Of a stretch of 64,000 nt of DNA, positions 1 to 12,060 are shown piece by piece. Source of the DNA: Typhlomys cinereus (lineage: Eukaryota > Chordata > Mammalia > Rodentia > Platacanthomyidae). Each line of letters opens with the position of its first letter. Position 1 is the first letter of the stretch. The notes under the pieces are model-generated. The model did not search any database and was not told the DNA's origin. It worked only from the letters and a program-made list of their open reading frames with translations. The translations under genes were made by a program, and so were the position numbers. The DNA lies in NCBI GenBank assembly GCA_023101885.1, contig JALPQD010000396.1:943339-1007338 (forward strand), read 5' to 3'.

Positions 1-1500
1 GCCAAATCCATATTTCCATCTTGTACAAAAGACACAACCCAAGATTAATCAAGCAAGACACTCCGGCTTTGGACAAGAATCCTTGTGAGTCACTGCTGGG
101 CAATTAGACCTCCACTTATGTCCTGCTAATTGGGTGGATTCAACTCCTGCACATGAGGATCCGGTGGATTCTTGAATAGGAAAGGACATTGAGTAAAACT
201 GAAGAATTTCTAATCGACATGTAAAATTGCTAAAAGGGTTTAGGTTATTGTTTTTTGAGTAGCTTTAGTTGCTGAACTATGGTCATGTAAGGTGTTCGCA
301 TTATAGAACGATGAGATGTTTGCAAAACTCTCTGAAATTATTTTGGCAACTTTGTGTAATTTGCAAACAAGCCAAATGAAACAAACAAGCAAACAAGCAA
401 GAGATTTGTCTTTCCTTACACAGGCTTTGGAACAACTCAGAGAATTTCAATAATTGTCAAAGCCCATATGAATTGATACAGTATCAGGAAAACCGAGTTT
501 TTAATTTCTATGAAGCAAGTTGACTAACCCCAACTTAAGAGAAAGGGTGTTTTTTTCTGACCTTTGGGAGAAACATTTCCTTGTGGTGATTTGATCCTGA
601 ACACTAGGCCATGCAATGGCTTTCCTCCTGCTCACCAAATCACTGTCAGATCTGTAGTCAAACACATAAACACTCACCAGGAAACACAAGACCGCACAGA
701 GAGAAAAACAATATTGCTTTGTTTCCATATCTCCTTTAGATACAGTTACATGCTCCCAAAAACCTCATTACACTCCTACCAGCAGTTTCAAATGGCTAAG
801 ACGCAGCAAGAGAACCAGGGTATGGTTGAAAATGTCATATAGACAATTACTACCGGCACGACCACCTTGTGGGTAGAAATATAACATTAAAAAGTAATTT
901 GCTTAGTACTAGACTGTGAACTCGGTTAGGATCCAGAAGACTTTGGGGAATAAAGACCAAAATGAAGATAAATTTGTGACTTTTGTTTGGATTGGTTTTA
1001 GTATCTATTTAGGAGAGATAAAATAACCAAAAGAAATTATTTTAAGAGTGAAATACATTCCATCCTCCTAACATTAAATGAAGTCCGGCGAGTTATAGCC
1101 CATTTCATAGATTTTAGAAACAGAGACCCCAATTGATAGAGAGTGTAAAATAGATCTCAAAAGAGCCCCACCAAGAATGTTATAGAATCTTTTAAGAAAA
1201 ATAAACAACTGGACAGATTCCTAGTTATTTTTTTGAATGGAACACAATAACGGTCAAACCGGAAATTCTTTACCTTACTCAGAATTGGTTGAACTTGCAC
1301 CCCAACTCCAACCTGTAGTAATTTCCATCTTGCAGGAAAGTTACTGCTCCCGTTGCTGGAGTTTCAGAGAGGCTTCAGATTAACGTCAAGTTTTTATGGA
1401 TGAAGCTTGGGTTCCTGTTTCTATCCCCTTCCCTACTACCACCTCCTTTTTCTAAAATTCCCTGAAATGACTGTGTGAACATCTTTCCAGATCACTCCTG
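1..1500. other. Unique AT-rich intergenic or intronic DNA
   Basis: I see no recognisable repeat or confident gene. A short minus-strand stretch (678-728) reads as a signal-peptide-like peptide followed by a splice-donor-like sequence; it is listed as a finding, not as a gene. Confidence 0.5.
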
Positions 1501-1639
1501 CCAACCCCAAACACCCTCTCTTTTTCTCTTTCTCTGTTGAGGAGCCATCAGAGGTCTGCTGGCAGGTATAGTCCACGAATAATCATAACAGTGCTCGGAT
1601 ATGCTGGAGGTGCAGGTAGGGCAGAAAAGAAACATCAAT

Positions 1640-1900
1640 TTGAGACCCAGCTAACCTAGCTCGTTGCAACTCTTCGCGCCCTCTCGACTCCCCTCAGCGT
1701 CTCGACTCCCCCCCCTTTCTTCCCTCTCCGGTTAGAACAATCTCTTCCGCCTCTCTTCCTCTCCTCCTCTTTTTCCCTCTACCACACAGCAAGAGCTCCC
1801 ACTTAAGGCCATCTTTGCCATTGGAATCACTACATCCCCACGCCCACCGACCAGGCATGCTCCTTCAGAGGCTTGCCCCCCCCCCCCTATTGAAGTTGTG
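1640..1900. other. Pyrimidine-rich patch with clustered CpGs
   Basis: Runs of C and T with several CpG dinucleotides between about 1670 and 1760 and a C homopolymer near 1877-1889 stand out from the AT-rich surroundings. It could be a remnant promoter, an LTR or L1 promoter region, or just low-complexity sequence. I cannot assign it. Confidence 0.35.
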
Positions 1901-2787
1901 AAAACTCCTCAAGGGAAATTCCTTCCGCTCCCCTGGAATTAAGTTTCTAGAACTCCAGAGCTCCAAAAACTGTTTTCCTACCATATCTTGTAGACTCCTG
2001 GAGCCTAGCTATTGCTTTGTCCACTTGGTCCGAATTATTTAACCAGATGGGGATGCTCCTTGGTCCTGAGACAGCAACTTTTCATTTTTGTGTTTGTTTG
2101 GTTTGTTTTTTTTGTCTATCGTGTCTCAGAGTCCCTGATATGGACAATAAGATACTATCCCAAATACATGTCCCGTGCCTATCTTAAAAGTTATCTGAAG
2201 GAACTACCAGTTGAAAGACTCTTTCGACATACCACTCTAAGGCGCCTTTCATTAAAAAATTGGTCCCATATGAATTTGGACAATGGTAATCATGGTCCCC
2301 AGTTTGGCACTTTTGGTATTAATATTCCTCCAAGATTTAAGAAAATTTCGGAAACAAAATGGGTAGAGAATAGCTGAGGTTCCCCCCCTTACACCTATGG
2401 GTTTGTTTGTTTTGTTTTTTGTCTTTTTTCTTGTTTCTCGTGCTCTCTTTTTTTTTTCTCTCTGTCCCTTCCGCAGCCCCAATTTATAGTCAGAACGAAC
2501 AGGGAGTAACCATGTGGACATCCATAAATGGACCAATTCCTGAGACTTCCTTGCCAGTCAGGACTCACATCATGCCCCCCTCAACACAAACACACACACA
2601 CAACACACCCACACACACACCACACCACACAACACGTTTAATAAAATAAGCTTTGAAAGTTCTAGTTAACTTATTTCTCTTCATAGAAAAAAATATATTT
2701 ATGGAGTCTCTGACGTGACTTAATTGAAACATTTTCTTGTCTCCAGTCACCAGTTATTCTCAAGTCTAACACTATTATTAACAGGAA
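1901..2787. other. Unassigned sequence leading into the gap, with T-rich and CA-rich low complexity
   Basis: This contains T-rich stretches (2070-2110, 2400-2460) and an imperfect CA/CCA-rich tract (about 2585-2635). An open frame at 2012-2377 has no recognisable domain. The sequence does not resemble an L1 5' UTR or the N-terminal half of L1 ORF1. Confidence 0.4.
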
Positions 2788-2812
2788 NNNNNNNNNNNNN
2801 NNNNNNNNNNNN
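2788..2812. other. Assembly gap of 25 N
   Basis: Twenty-five consecutive N. L1 ORF1-like sequence begins immediately to the right, and unrelated sequence lies to the left. The gap therefore probably hides the L1 5' end or a mis-join, and its real size is unknown. Confidence 0.99.
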
Positions 2813-3410
2813 GTTAAAGCCAAAAAGTACTGGAGAGGAGCATTCAAGAAATATGGGACACCCTGAAGAAGCCTAACATGCGCATTCATGGAATACCAGA
2901 ACAAGATCCTAAAATACCACACCCTGAGGAAATATTTCAATTCATCATAAGAAAATTCCCACAACTAAAGAATGAGAGGCCTATCCAAATACAAGAGGCA
3001 TTTCGCACTCCAACGATATGACCAAAATAGAAAATCGCCACAGCAAATATAGTACAAAACACTCCACATTCAAGACAAAGAAAGGGTGCTGAGGCTTAAA
3101 GAGAAAAAAAAGCAAGTCACTTTTAAGGTAAACCTATTAGAATAACAATGACTACTCAATGGAACAGTAAAGCAAGAAGAGCTTGGGAGACATACTTCAA
3201 GTTAAATGAGCAAAAATGCAACCCAGACGTATATACCCGACAAAACTATCTGTAATGATTGAGGAGAAGAATAAGTTTTCCAGCACCCACAAAGACAACT
3301 TGAAGGGATACATGTCTACCAAACCAGCCTTCAAAAATCCTAGAAATGATACTCAGCTTGAAGAAAAGACCAAGTGTGTCCAGGAGGACAGAAGGGAAGT
3401 ATAATACCAC
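2813..3410 (+). pseudogene. L1 ORF1 C-terminal remnant (RNA-binding protein)
   Basis: L1 ORF1 encodes the RNA chaperone that coats L1 RNA. Translation of the + strand, with frame changes, follows the family: a WD-type segment near 2855-2870, an isoleucine-rich RRM-like stretch to about 2960, an IQIQEAFRTP stretch near 2983-3015 and the PTKLS-type C-terminal motif near 3230-3250. Internal stops and frameshifts break the frame throughout. The N-terminal coiled-coil half should lie upstream but is missing at the gap. The assignment rests on motif order recalled from the family, not a database search. Confidence 0.8.
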
Positions 3411-3439
3411 CGAACATAAATATCAAACAACATGCTACA

Positions 3440-6400
3440 AAATCTACTAACATAAAAAATGTCCAGAATTAAACATATTTCTCCATTATAAACATCAAAT
3501 GTCAACGGCATTAACTCACCGATTAAGATACATGAGACAAAAACTTGGATAAAAACCACAATCCCACAATCTGCTGCCTTCAGGAAACTCATCTCACCAC
3601 AAAAGATAGGCATGTCCTAAGAAGAAGGCTGGTCCAAAATTTTGCAAGCTAATGGAGCCAGGAAACAGGCAGGGGTAGCAATTATGCTTCAGACAAAGTG
3701 GACTTCAAACCAAAGAAATCATAAGAGACACAGATGGATACTACATTTTAGTCACGGTACAATTCACCAGGAAGACTTCACACTAGAACATATGAACCCA
3801 ATATGGCCCCTCCACATTCATTAAGAAAACCCTACAGTGTCTAAAGCAAGAAATCAACCCCCAAACGATATTCTCGGGGATTTCAACACCGCCCTCTCAA
3901 TATGGGATAGATCAACAGGTTAAAGCTTAACGAGACACTTTGGAGCTTAACCAAAACCCTTACTGAAATGAACCTTACAAATCTCTATCGAACTTTCACC
4001 CACGCACCAAAGTATACACATTTTTCTAGGAGCACACAGAACTTTCTCCAAATAGATCACATATTGGGCCACAAATGAAATCTACACAATACAGAAAAGT
4101 CGAAATTCTAGCCTGCCCTATCAGACCACCACGGCCTAAAGCTGGACATCCACAACACATCAAAAAAGAGAAAATACACTAACTCCTGGAAACTTAACAC
4201 TGATGATGAATGAGAACGGATTCAGGAAGAAATTAAAAAGAAATTCAGATTTCCTGAAAGTGAATGATAACGAAATACAACTTACAAAATCTCTGGGACA
4301 CAATGAAAGCTGTCCTAAGAGGTAAGTTCATAGTCCTAATGCCTACATCAAAAATGGAAACATCAGAATAAACAACTTAACAATGCAGTTAAAGCTTTAG
4401 AGAAACTAGGCAATCTATCCCAAAAGTAGTAGAAGAGAGGAATAGCAAAATAGGGAGAGAGAAATATCTGAAATCGAGACTAAGAAAACAATAGAAAAAA
4501 ATCAACCAGTCAAAAAGCTGGTTCTTTGAAAAAATCAATAAGATTGATACACCCCTAGCTAAATTAACCAAAAGCAAGAGAGAGAAAACCCAAATTAACA
4601 AAATCAGAAATGAACATGGAGTTGTCACTATGGATACCCAAGAAATCCAGAGAATTATAACATCATATTTCAAAAACTTGTACTTTATGAAGTTTGACAA
4701 CACAAAAGAGATGGATGAATTTCTAAGTAAACACAACTTACCTAAATTGAATCAGGAAGTTGTGAATTATTTAAATAGTCCTATAACAACAAGGAAATTG
4801 AAGAAGTAATCTGGAATCTTCCCACACAAAAATTTCCTGGGCCAGATGGATTCAGCACAGAATTCTACCAGACATTTAAGGAGTAATAACACCAATACTC
4901 CTTAAACTGTTCCATCAAATAGCAAAGGAAGAACACTAACCAAATTCCTTCTATGAAGCTAATATATCTTAATCCTAAAACCTAATAAAGATTCACTAAA
5001 AAAGAAAACTATAGGCCGATCTCTCTGATGAACACAGACGCAAAGATTCTCAACAAAGTCTTAGCAAATCAGATTCAAAAACATATTTAAAGGATCTTCA
5101 CGGGACCAAGTAGGCTTCATCTCCGGCACACAAGGTTGGTTCAACATACGCAAATCAATAAATGTAATTCATCATGTAAACCAGTCAAAGTCAAGACCAC
5201 ATGAACTCTCGATAAGATGCGAAAAAGCTTTTGACAAGATCCAACAGCCTTTATGATCAAACACTAGAGACAGTAGGAAGGAAGGAACCTTTATCAATAT
5301 AAAAAAGCTGTATACAACAAGCCCGCAGCAAGGATTATGCTCAAGGGGAACACATTGGAAGCATTCCACTTCCATCAGGAACTAGATAAGGCTGTCCACT
5401 CTCACCACTTCTATTCAATACTGTACTTGAAGTATTAGCTGAGGACCAGAAGACAAGAAAGGGTCATAAGAGGGATTCAAATCAGCAAGGAGAAGTCAAG
5501 CATCCCTATTTGCAGATGACATATCATACCTGAGTGATCCCAAAAACTCCACCAGGAAGCTCCTGGAACTAATTGAGAAGTTCGCAGGGTGGCAGGATAC
5601 AAAATAAATGTGCAAAAATCAGAGGCCTTCCTATTTGCCCAGAATGAAAGAAGTGAAAAAGCCTTGAGAGAAAATCCCATTTACTATAGCCCCTAAAAAA
5701 AATGAAATACCTGGTATAAACTTAACCAAGGAGGTAAAAGACCCTTTACAATGAAAACTTAAAACCCTAAAGAAAGAAATAGCAGAAGACACCAGAAGGT
5801 GGAAAGACCTCCCATGTTCCTGGATTGGTAGAATCAACATTGTAAAAATGACCATCCTACCAAAGGCAATATACAAAATTCAATGCATACCAATTAAAAT
5901 CCCAAAGCAATTCTTTAAAGAAGTTGACCAAATAATCTCAAATTCATATGGAGGCACAAAAGACCCAGGAAGCAAAGACAATCCTGAGTAACAAAAACAC
6001 TGCTGAGGTATTACCATACCAACCTTAGTCTATACTACAAATCCATAGTTATAAAAACTGCCTGGTACTGGCTCCAAAATAGACACACAGATCAATGGAT
6101 AAGGGTTGAAGACCCAGATATAAGCCCACAGAAATATAGCCATTTGGTCTTTGACAAAGGGGCCCAAAGAATCCATAGAAAAAGAACAGCATCTTCAACA
6201 AATGGTGCTGGCAAAACTGATCTCCACATGCAGAAGATTAAAGCTGGACCCATATTGTCACCATGTACAAGATTAATTCCAAATCGATCAAGGACCTTGA
6301 CTTAAGGCCAGAGACTTTAAAAACCATAGTTGAAAGGATAGGGAACTCACTCGAGCTGATTGGGCTAGGCCAACAGTTCCTAAACAGACATCCAATGGCA

Positions 6401-7205
6401 CAGTCACTGCTACCAACTCTCAACAGTTCCGATCTTGTGAAATTAAAGAGCTTCTGTTCAGATAAAGAGATTGTAACACGAGCTCAAAGGCAACCCACAG
6501 AATGGGAGAAAATCTTCACTAACCACACATCTGATAGAGCTCTACTGTCCAGAGTGCACAAAGAACTTAGAAAACTAAACTCCAAGTTAAACAATGGCCC
6601 AATTAAAAAATGGGCCCTGGAACTTCAAATTAACTTTACCAGGGATGAAATTAAAATGTCTAACAAATATCTTAAAAAATGCTCCATTTCCTTAGCCATC
6701 AGGGAAATGCAAATCAAAACTTCCCTGAGATATCATCTCACCCGGTCAGGATGGCAAAAATCCACAATAAACAAACAACGACAAATGCTGGGAGGAGTGG
6801 AGAGAGGGAACTCTGCTACATTGCGGTGGGAAGCAGGCTCATACAACACTCTGGGGAGCCGTCTGGAGTTCTTAAAGAAATTAAAGATTGAAATGCCATA
6901 TGACCCTGCTATCCCGCTTTTGGGAATAACCCCCCATGCAGCAAGGTTCGCCTTGATAGCACAAGCTCAACCTGTTCATAGCAGCACTGTTACAATAGCA
7001 AGTCATGGAATCAACCTAAATGTCCAACAGTTGTACGAGGGATAAGGAAACTGTGGTACATCTATACAATGGAGTAGTACCAGCCATCAAAAATGTGATT
7101 ACTGGAATTTGCTGGGAAATGGATGTCATTAGAAACAATTTATTAGTGAAGTATCCAAACCCAGAAAATTAAGTGCCGTATGTACTCCCTAATAGGTGGC
7201 TCCTA
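3440..7205 (+). pseudogene. L1 ORF2 pseudogene (endonuclease and reverse transcriptase)
   Basis: ORF2p nicks target DNA and reverse-transcribes L1 RNA. The endonuclease region is recognisable by the QETHL motif at 3581-3595. The reverse transcriptase catalytic motif reads FADD at 5509-5520, the usual L1 form. A conserved YDPAIPLLG motif lies at 6898-6924. The last quarter is still open for 260 codons (6263-7045). Upstream there are many stops and frameshifts, so no functional protein can be made. The family end, a MYSLIGGS-like C-terminus, maps near 7180-7205; the same end is visible in the inverted segment at 30.56 kb. Length matches an ordinary L1 ORF2. Confidence 0.9.
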
Positions 7206-8196
7206 GTACCAAACTCACCTAGCCCATATTGAGACACTAAAAGTTAAACCTATGTAACACAGTAATTGCAAGGATTATGAACAAGAGAGATGGTGGTAGG
7301 AGGGCCACGTGAGAAAACAAGGAGAAAGGGGACCATGTTACAGCAGAGAAAATAGGCCTCCATCAACGGTCTGCAAGTAGTAATGAGAAACCTGGTTAAG
7401 TTCACAGACGTTCTTCCTGATCTCCACCAGAAGGGAGGGCATATAGTCTAGCAGATAAAAAGTAATATTTTGCAAATGGTGATGGACCCCTCCCTCACTG
7501 AGGTTCCTACTCTTATTACATCTACTCTGAATGTTGCTATATAACAAAACCCAGTTTAACAGCTTTTTGTCTCTGGCCAGGGGGTGACATACAGTGCCCA
7601 GCAGGATGGAGTGAAGGGCATTGCAGGAGCAGCAAAACTGCAAAAGAAAATCAACAAACCACAATCCAGAACTTCAGAGACTCTATATCAATCACATAGA
7701 ACTAGGCCAGCCTAATCTCTCCCCATCCTGGAGCTCAGGACATTTGCGGAAGAGGGGGGTGGTAACATTGTAAGAGCAAAAGGATGGGAGGAGCAATGTT
7801 TGCAAGATTCTCAAAATAGTGGGGCCAAAGCAATCATAATGGGACTTTGCATGCCCTGCGCGTGTCCAGTGCACTGTTGCCCTCATAAAGTCTAGCATTG
7901 TTAAGGGCCCGACGATCCCTGGAGGCAAGGGATTGACAGCCATAGTAGTGCTCCTATGTTAAGGCGAACAAGAGAAAGGGCTTATGGAAATGCCACTGGG
8001 TCCTTATATGTCATCGGAGAGGAGGACCCAGTGGAGAGTCAGGCGTACACAATAAAGGGACTCTCTGGGAATTGGGGGGGAGCACTGGGGGATGGGGAGG
8101 GAGAGGAGGGGGAGGGGGGTTTGGGGGGAGGAGGAGGGAGGGAGGAACTGGTAAAAAATTTTGAAATGCATAATTAAATTTTTAATAATAAAAAAG
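7206..8196 (+). mobile_element. L1 3' UTR with G-rich polypurine tract
   Basis: This follows ORF2 and is shared in pieces by five other loci here. It contains a first G-rich stretch (about 7748-7795) and a long G-rich purine tract (about 8070-8150), then an A/T-rich tail. The tail (8150-8196) lacks the TTTGTATGAGC-type terminal block found in the 29.6, 39.2, 40.8 and 56.7 kb copies. Confidence 0.88.
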
Positions 8197-8199
8197 ATA

Positions 8200-8285
8200 T
8201 TTATATAGATATTTGTATTTATATTATATTGTATAAATATTATTAATATCTATATAGATAATTTTATAGTGATAATATCAGGCCA
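8200..8285. repeat. AT-rich low-complexity tract
   Basis: Imperfect TATA/ATAT repeats directly follow the L1 tail. Confidence 0.7.
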
Positions 8286-8429
8286 TGCTGAGATAATTAA
8301 AATTTGTTGTGGTTAGCAGAAGTCATAGAATATTGAAGAAGGCCCACAGAGATGATGATCAATGTTTTGTGGGTGGTGAAACAAAGGAGGTGCCAACATA
8401 CTGTCTTAGAACATCTTTGGTAAAGAGTT

Positions 8430-8600
8430 AAAAGGTCATACCAGTAAGGCACCTACATGCAAACCCTGTGATATGTTTTCAATTCCAGAAATGCCACATC
8501 ATGGAAGGAGGGAACTGACTTCCAACTTCTACCTATGGCTCATGGCATGCACGTGCACACCCGTTTTGTCTCTCTTATGAAAAATAAGTTATTAAAAAAC
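8430..8600 (+). mobile_element. B3-like SINE fragment
   Basis: Order of motifs matches the B3 body: a degraded tRNA-like head, GGAAGGAGGGAACTGACTTCC-like middle, then a CATGCACGTGCACAC-like part and an A-rich end. It is diverged. Confidence 0.6.
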
Positions 8601-8609
8601 AATTTGAGG

Positions 8610-11130
8610 GTCTCTGGGATGTGAAAATGATTGGTCTTTCCTAAGAACAGACCAATCACTTTCAAGGAGTGATGGATGGCATTGGAAACCTGTTAGGTTT
8701 TCCTAGATGCTTTTTTCTGTTATTGTACTCCTGAAAAACAGTCCATAATGCCATTAGAATGGTATATTCTCATCTACAAAGGAAAAAAGTTTTAGCTGTT
8801 GAAATTGAAAAATTTCTTTATGTAGTTCTTTATGTATTAAAATTCATAAAAATAGAATGATTATGTTTTCAATACATAAAATATGTGTGTGATAAAAAAT
8901 ACAGTATTTTAGGTCATTTCTTTTGTTCTTTTTTCTATGACTGTATAAATGTTAATATGTTCAAGTTAATGCACATTTTTTAGTCATCATCATTTTAACA
9001 TTTAGCTTTACTATATTTTTGATCACACATTTTTATATATTAAAACATAAGCCTTCTATTTTATGGATTTTAAGGTTGAACATAAAGAATTGTATTCAAT
9101 TTCAAAAACTAGAAAAAAATTTTCCTTTATAGGTTTATTAATTTATTTATTATAGCTGGTTGAAATTTTTTTGGTATAAGAAAATGTGGAGATTTCAATT
9201 TTATAATCTCTAATGGTCTTTCATACACTAAATTATGAATAAATTAATCATCCTTCCTCACTGAATAAATAGTATTATTTTCCTTAGCAGATCTGAAAAA
9301 GCTAAAATAGTACTAAGTAGTGAGCTCAAGGTGAGTTAGTTCTCAGATTACTTATTTCTCACATTGGAGGCACGTGCAGATTTTTAAAAAATGTTCCCTT
9401 TTACTGATGGGAAGTGTGCCTCTTCAAGTGGGCATTTGATCAAATCATTGTGCTTCCAAGAGTGGAATGACCTAGGCTATTTAAATCATACTGCAATGTT
9501 AGAGTAGTTGTTATTACAGCTAAGCTCACACCTACATCATATCCTTCACACACATCTATCAGTTTTGAACTTGTTTTAGCTTGTTATCTTGAACTTTTTT
9601 TAGAATAAATAAAATTAGTCACAACAAGTAATTTATTTTAATTGTAACCATTACGTAACGGTAGTTAGTGTGGTCTTCATCACAATTACATAAACATCTT
9701 TTTAAGCTGCAAAAGCCTAGTGGAGAAACTATTGTTAGTTGGTTGCTTCTCATGTGACTTAATGAAAGCCTTTTGGACAATTGTGCTATGAGACATTAAG
9801 GACAAAGAAAACAGTCAGAAAGTGCTGGAATCACTAGATTTCCATGAACCGCGCACCTCTCTTTTCTACCTCAGGTCTTCACTTCCATCATCAGGACTGT
9901 GAGTGAATTGACTTTAGCTTTTATCTCTAGATATTGCAATTCCACTGAAAGTTGACTGAAAGTATGTTTCACAAGCTACTGGATAAACACAAAGATATAT
10001 CTTAAATGCATGGATTAATGTGTGCTTGTACATTGCATCTCTGCCACAGGAAGAATCTTTTATGTTCGTCTTACTGCTGGTCACATGGGCCGGGCAGGGC
10101 AATTTGTACTGCACTGCATTGGCAAATGTTAGGGTCAGGCTTGCCTCCAGCTTAGGAGAAATTTATTCATCTGTGCCTTCTTTGAATGATACCCTATGCA
10201 GTCTAACTCTAGGTTGTGCTTATGACAGAAAGATACATAAGGCAATTTGTCATTTCATATTTCATACAGTTGCCATTGTAGAAGAAGAATGCCTGCAATT
10301 TTGGGTGCTTCAAATGCAGAGAAAACACATTTTTTTTTCATATCAGTGGAGCTTCTTTAGCTACAAATATGGGAATGTAAATTAGAGTATCCTTCCTGAA
10401 GAGAAAATTTGTAATGAGTCAAATTCAGAATTTAATCCTCTTATGCAAAAGCTAACATATGCAAAAATGCTAAAATTTTAAGAGTAACAGTTGATGAGAA
10501 GCTAATTAAGTAAATTACATCCATTTTATAGGAATTCTGCATAGCAGAAATAAAGGCAAGCAGAACAATCAAACAGAAATCTCTTCCTTTTATTGATTGG
10601 AATTATCTTGAAAATATTTAAGTGAAGCAAATTAGGAATCATTAAGTTTTTGAAAATTTTATCATTAAAATAGATTATATTTTTGGAATGTTGTTAAGTA
10701 CATAGACAAACTCTTTGAGAATGTGGAACTTAACTTCCCTTCCCTTTGAGTTTGGTAGTGTGTTCAGTTATTTATTAGCATGGAACATAAAATATGTTGA
10801 CACAATGAAGTTTTGAGAGACTTTGAAAAAGGAGAATAATTTTTGTTGTTTTCCACTGGGTGGGATATGGTTTTACTTTGTACATCCTCTGAACCTTCTG
10901 GATTTTGAACCATGGTAGTGATTTTATTTATGTAACTTTAAAGTCCATGGTGCAGTTTAGCTGCCATACATTTTTAGAAGGGGTGCAGTGTTATATTTTT
11001 TACAAGGTGGGGCTGCTGGTGGTCAAGGCCCTGGTAGAGTTGCAAAGTACACTGTAGCCTTCATTCTCTTAAGGCAGCCTTTTCCTTTTTCTAGTCTCCT
11101 CCATGTAAAAAATCCCTAGTTCATAGCATT
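8610..11130. other. AT-rich DNA without recognisable genes
   Basis: Unique-looking sequence. The open frame at 10020-10385 shows no recognisable domain. No splice-flanked exon or RNA gene was identified. Confidence 0.5.
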
Positions 11131-11139
11131 TATTTTTAA

Positions 11140-12060
11140 GCAATTTAATTATATCTATTAATCTTGATTTATTAATATATGCTATCTGTTGACAATGTCA
11201 CATGTATAGATAATGTATTCTGATGACCCCTTATTCTTTCTTTTCTCACTTCTGCCCCTGCCACCCTGCCAGTACCTCTTTATTTCTACATATCTTGTTC
11301 CTATAGTCATTTTTTTTTGTTTTGTGTTACACTAAGTTTAACTCAGGTTTTCTGTTCAATGATAAGTTTGGAACTATCTATCTCTTATATCCTGGTAGAC
11401 TCACCAGTGGGTATGCAATTGAACACTGTGATTCCCACTCTCCCACAGTCTGTTAGTTACTGATAGCTCAGCAATAAATGGTAGGAGTCCATGAGCCCCT
11501 CACCTATCCTTAGCTGTTTGCTTACCAGGGTATTCTTTTGTTGGCCTTGTGCCATTATCCACCACTATTGTAAATTCATGATCACCTTAGATGTGTCATG
11601 CTTAAAGGATGACTTTTCAAAACACTTCTCCCTATCATCCAATTTTTACAGTCTTTCCACCCCCAATTCCACGATGATTCTTGAGCTTTTAGGGAGTGAT
11701 ATAAATCTTTTATTTGGGGTTGAACCAACAAATGTCATTTAGTCTCAACATTTTATTCAGGCACATGTCTCTGCATTCATATCCATCCACTGCAAATGAT
11801 TAAAGCTAAGGGTACCTTTTTGTGGGTATAAATATACGTATTTAAAAGATAGTTTGATGCTATATGAATTTAGCTAAGCAGAATTAGTAGGTTCTCTTCT
11901 AGGGTTAGGTTACAGTACCAGACACCAAGTCTCTCTTGTACAGTGGACCTCAAACCTAATCAGAGAATTGCTACTTATCCCCAAACAGTCATGCTATACA
12001 GTTGGTCCAGTTAGTACTTCTATTTTGGCAAGGTTTTTTTTTTATTTTGTTCGTAAGAAT
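11140..12060 (-). mobile_element. Old L1 3' UTR fragment
   Basis: Read on the minus strand the block resembles the 3' UTR of old rodent L1 (Lx-like). It has a 'catgagcccctcacc'-like segment near 11491-11510 and a tail-proximal A/T-rich region near 11140-11180. No coding part is left. Assignment is by recall of family sequence and is moderately sure. Confidence 0.5.

Larger units (their letters stand above)
2813..8196 (+). mobile_element. Near-full-length decayed LINE-1 (L1)
   Basis: In order it holds an ORF1 C-terminal half, a full-length-span but broken ORF2, and a roughly 1-kb 3' UTR ending in an A-rich tail near 8170-8196. The 3' UTR carries the G-rich purine tract (about 8070-8150) typical of rodent L1. 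The same 3' UTR recurs at 29.6, 39.2, 40.3, 40.8 and 56.7 kb, which makes this copy a useful internal reference. Its 5' end is lost in the assembly gap. No convincing target-site duplication could be seen for this reason. Many stops and frameshifts show it is immobile. Confidence 0.93.

Noticed and set aside
2012..2377. 121-codon open frame
   Set aside because: No recognisable domain, T-rich low-complexity start, and no splice or promoter evidence.
10020..10385. 121-codon open frame
   Set aside because: No recognisable domain, and the frame has no intron or promoter context that would support it.
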